From Paraglaciecola sp. (lineage in GTDB: Bacteria; Pseudomonadota; Gammaproteobacteria; Enterobacterales; Alteromonadaceae), in NCBI GenBank assembly GCA_009993955.1, contig JAACSL010000001.1:186001-250000 (forward strand): a DNA stretch of 64,000 bases, given 5' to 3'. Both the position numbers and the translations under genes were made by a program. Under the pieces are notes generated by a model that had not been told where the DNA came from, ran no database searches, and saw nothing but the letters and a program-made list of their open reading frames with translations. Shown here in pieces: positions 61,848-64,000 of this stretch (position 1 is its first letter; each line of letters begins with the position of its first letter).

Positions 61848-61877
61848 ATTATACAAATAAGTGAGCACTCGATGCAA
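61848..61877 (-). promoter_or_regulatory. Predicted thrS promoter
   Basis: On the minus strand TTGCAT (61872-61877), 18-bp spacer, TATAAT (61848-61853). The -35 box overlaps the ATG of the divergent START-domain gene. Predicted start near 61841; transcripts would meet the terminator after about 60 nt, before thrS. Confidence 0.65.
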
Positions 61878-62510
61878 CGCGCAAGGGCCCTTGTTGGGCA
61901 CTTATTATTCATGGGCTTGATTTGCGCTGCTGGCGGCAATGCCTACGGTCGTGACTGGACCTTAGAAAAAACCAACAATCAGGTGAGCATCTACACTCGC
62001 TATCAAACAGACAATCAATTATCAGAAAAATATTTGCAAGTCCGCGCTGTGACCACGGTGACGGCGAAGCCGATGGCACTGATGGCGCTACTTAATGATA
62101 TCGAACAAGCGCCCAAGTGGATTGCAAATTGTATAGATGTCAAAATTCTTGCATCGCCCTCGCCCACTAGTTTTGTGGTGCAAAGCGTATTTTCTGCTCC
62201 TTGGCCACTTAAAAATCGCGATATGATCACCTATTCGCTATCTGACATTGAAAATGACAATCTGGTGATTACCATCACGGATGTTGGCGCACAGTATCCA
62301 GCCAATGCAGACATAGTGAGAATGACACAGGTCAGCGGTGAATGGCGAGTTCAGCAAGTGACAGCGGAAACGGTGGAAATAAGTTATCAAGGAAGCGGTG
62401 ATCCGGCAGGCAATATTCCGACTTGGCTAGCCAATAAAGTATTGGTTGACTCAACCTATCAAACCTTTATTAACTTGAGTCAAATTATTGAAAAAGACAA
62501 ATATCAATAA
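61872..62510 (+). CDS. Exported START-domain protein
   Basis: 212 residues: signal peptide (LVGHLLFMGLICAAGGNAYG) followed by a START/lipid-binding-like fold (RAVTTVTAKPMALMALLNDI, FSAPWPLKNRDMITYSLSDI with the PWP-x-K/R-RD motif). It resembles the bacterial periplasmic START family. Ligand unknown, perhaps a lipid. Divergent from thrS. No downstream partner is clear: a 129-bp AT-rich gap follows. Confidence 0.82.
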   Translation: MQRARALVGHLLFMGLICAAGGNAYGRDWTLEKTNNQVSIYTRYQTDNQLSEKYLQVRAVTTVTAKPMALMALLNDIEQAPKWIANCIDVKILASPSPTSFVVQSVFSAPWPLKNRDMITYSLSDIENDNLVITITDVGAQYPANADIVRMTQVSGEWRVQQVTAETVEISYQGSGDPAGNIPTWLANKVLVDSTYQTFINLSQIIEKDKYQ

Positions 62511-62639
62511 TCAGCTTTTTTTGGGCAAGGGTAAATAACCGCAAGATATAAAAACAAACAATTTCATAATGTAATAACACATACAAAATGAAAAGCTCAA
62601 CCATAATTAGGCTGAAAGAATTAGCTTAGTGGCTTGAGT

Positions 62640-63501
62640 ATGTGGCATTTTATCAGTGACGAAATATCTACCAATATCAATTCTGAGTTTATCTGCGATG
62701 ACATCAGAGATATTGGTACAGACAATAAAAAAGAGACATTTAGAATTTCTGATGGTCGTCTCCGTTTTTTTGTGAAAGTAGGTGAAACAAGTCGACTGAG
62801 TCATTTCAAAGCAGAAATCGAAGGCTTAGAACATCTGCAAAAAACGCAACTGTTTAAAATTCCAAATGTGATTTGTTCGGGTATTGTCGGCGATAAAAGT
62901 TTTTTAGTGTTGGAGTTTTTATCATTGAGCGCAGGGACCAGCGCAACATGGCAGCATGTTTGGTCACGCTTTAGCTTTGCAGCACAAAAATTATTACCAA
63001 AACATGTATGGCTGGCAGGAAGATAATTTTATTGGATTGACACCGCAAGCCAATCAATGGCACAAAAAATGGTCAACCTTTTTCGCGGAACAACGCATTG
63101 GTTACCAACTACAATTGCTTGCTGAGCGAGGTGAGCCAATCTGTGACATAGATAAAGCAGTAGAAGCAGTCAGTCGTTTACTAAAAGGCCATGCACCGCT
63201 CGCATCAATGTTGCACGGTGACCTTTGGCAAGGAAATATTGGTTTTCATAAAGACAAACCCACGATCTTTGACCCAGCATTTTATTACGGTGATCGTGAA
63301 ACCGATATCGCTATGACAGAATTGTTTAGTCGCTTTCATGATGATTTTTATCAAGCGTATCAAGATCAATGGCCTCTCGATGAGGGTTATGCTTATCGAA
63401 AACCGGTTTACCAACTTTATCATGTATTAAACCACGCTCTGATGTTTGGGGGGCACTACGCCGATTCAGCTAAAGCAATGCTGAAAAATATGGATTTATA
63501 A
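62640..63501 (+). pseudogene. Fructosamine-kinase family gene broken by a one-base frameshift
   Basis: Homologue of the YniA/FN3K family (small-molecule kinases acting on protein-bound fructosamines or related sugars). The first frame (62640-63026) carries the N-lobe (GRLRFFVKV, SFLVLEFLSLSAG), then loses similarity. The second frame from about 62940 carries the rest (NNFIG-like region, WSTFFAEQRIGYQLQLLAER, MLHGDLWQGNIGF, IFDPAFYYGDRETDIAMTEL, RKPVYQLYHVLNHALMFGG). One extra base near the GGG at 62934-62936 would explain it; removing one G restores SAGPAQHGSMFGHALALQH. It may be a true mutation, a sequencing error or an unusual +1 shift. Confidence 0.8.
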
Positions 63502-63546
63502 TACAAGCCCGCTATATGCTTAATGTTTTTGTGAGGTGTATAGATT

Positions 63547-64000
63547 GTGACAGCAAACAAAGTCATGTTCATTACTGGTGCAGCCAAGCGCTTAGGTGCT
63601 TTTAATGCTGTTTTTTTTCATCAAGCCGGTTGGAACATCGTACTGCACTACAATCAATCCGCAGCGCCTGCGGTAAATCTTGCCGACAAACTTAATCAGC
63701 AACGGCCAGACTCTGTCAAATTGGTGCAAGGTTCGTTTAATAGCCTGCTTGATATTGAACAAGTTGGCGACGATGCTGTTGCCGCATTTGGTCGCTTAGA
63801 TTGTTTACTCAACAATGCTTCTGCGTTTTATGCCACCCCAATAGGCAGCATTGATGAGCAAGATTGGACGGCATTGGTAGGCAGTAATATGCAGGCGCCG
63901 CTGTTTCTCGCACAACGCTGTGTGCATGCACTCAAAGAGACACAGGGTAATATCATTAACATGGTCGATATTCATGCATTGCGACCATTGCAAAAACACA
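63547..64000 (+). CDS. Short-chain dehydrogenase, pteridine-reductase (FolM) type, N-terminal part
   Basis: The window ends within this gene: 151 codons are visible. It starts with GTG at 63547; GAGG lies 13 bases upstream, and an in-frame ATG is at 63565. The SDR cofactor motif is FITGAAKRLGA, and NNASAF is the pteridine-reductase-like form of the SDR NNAG element. KRLG after TGAA is typical of NADPH-using pteridine reductases and FolM. The active-site Tyr-x-x-x-Lys lies beyond the window end. Confidence 0.82.
   Translation, partial: MTANKVMFITGAAKRLGAFNAVFFHQAGWNIVLHYNQSAAPAVNLADKLNQQRPDSVKLVQGSFNSLLDIEQVGDDAVAAFGRLDCLLNNASAFYATPIGSIDEQDWTALVGSNMQAPLFLAQRCVHALKETQGNIINMVDIHALRPLQKH

Overview
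The window is chromosomal DNA of a marine-type gammaproteobacterium. Gene order, protein sequences and moderate GC point to Alteromonadales, probably Alteromonadaceae (Alteromonas / Glaciecola / Paraglaciecola relatives); this is inference from remembered family sequences, not a database match. It is almost entirely core genome, densely packed, with about 55 protein genes. I found no rRNA, tRNA, CRISPR, insertion sequence or prophage.

Layout. 1-3.2 kb: the 5' part of ftsK, then lrp, divergent from alanine dehydrogenase (ald). 3.2-13.6 kb, minus strand: a long housekeeping run read as gyrA, serC-aroA, cmk, rpsA, ihfB, lapA-lapB-pyrF, the same order as in enterobacteria, with several visible terminators. 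13.9-20.9 kb, plus strand: ubiG, then class Ia ribonucleotide reductase nrdA-nrdB-yfaE behind a pair of NrdR boxes, then a secreted sialate O-acetylesterase. 21-24.3 kb, minus: purC and dapA-bamC. 24.4-36.9 kb: gcvR-bcp, perM, bepA, a TlpA-like thioredoxin, an ArsC-like reductase-WrbA-like-DUF2069 cluster, a large PKD/HExxH lipoprotein, DUF2066-hda on the minus strand, and purM-purN-DUF3108. The perM/hda/DUF2066/purMN/wrbA/arsC neighbourhood resembles that of pseudomonads.

37-48.9 kb: fadE, acs, cmoA-cmoB, a D-alanine pair (alr and a D-amino-acid aminotransferase), an S1-domain CvfB-like protein, an OsmC-like protein, a Cys/Met-metabolism PLP enzyme and a PlsC-like acyltransferase. 49-52 kb: a tightly coupled trio of exported trypsin-like protease, FHA-membrane protein and NRDE protein. 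52-61.7 kb: aromatic/aspartate aminotransferase, then thrS-infC-rpmI-rplT and pheS-pheT-ihfA (minus strand), interrupted by a MarR-GNAT fusion gene. 61.9-64 kb: a START-domain protein, a frameshifted fructosamine-kinase gene and the start of a pteridine-reductase-like SDR.

The genes serve translation (rpsA, infC, rpmI, rplT, thrS, pheST, cmoAB), DNA topology, replication control and nucleotide supply (gyrA, hda, nrdAB, purCMN, pyrF, cmk, IHF), envelope assembly (lapAB, bamC, bepA, alr, dapA) and acetate/fatty-acid use (acs, fadE). No obvious new defence or mobile system is present. The least explained parts are the PKD/HExxH lipoprotein (30466-32439), the protease-FHA-NRDE trio (49034-52061), the terminator inside the thrS leader (61778-61877), the inverted repeat between acs and cmoA, and the MarR-GNAT gene inside the rplT-pheS interval.
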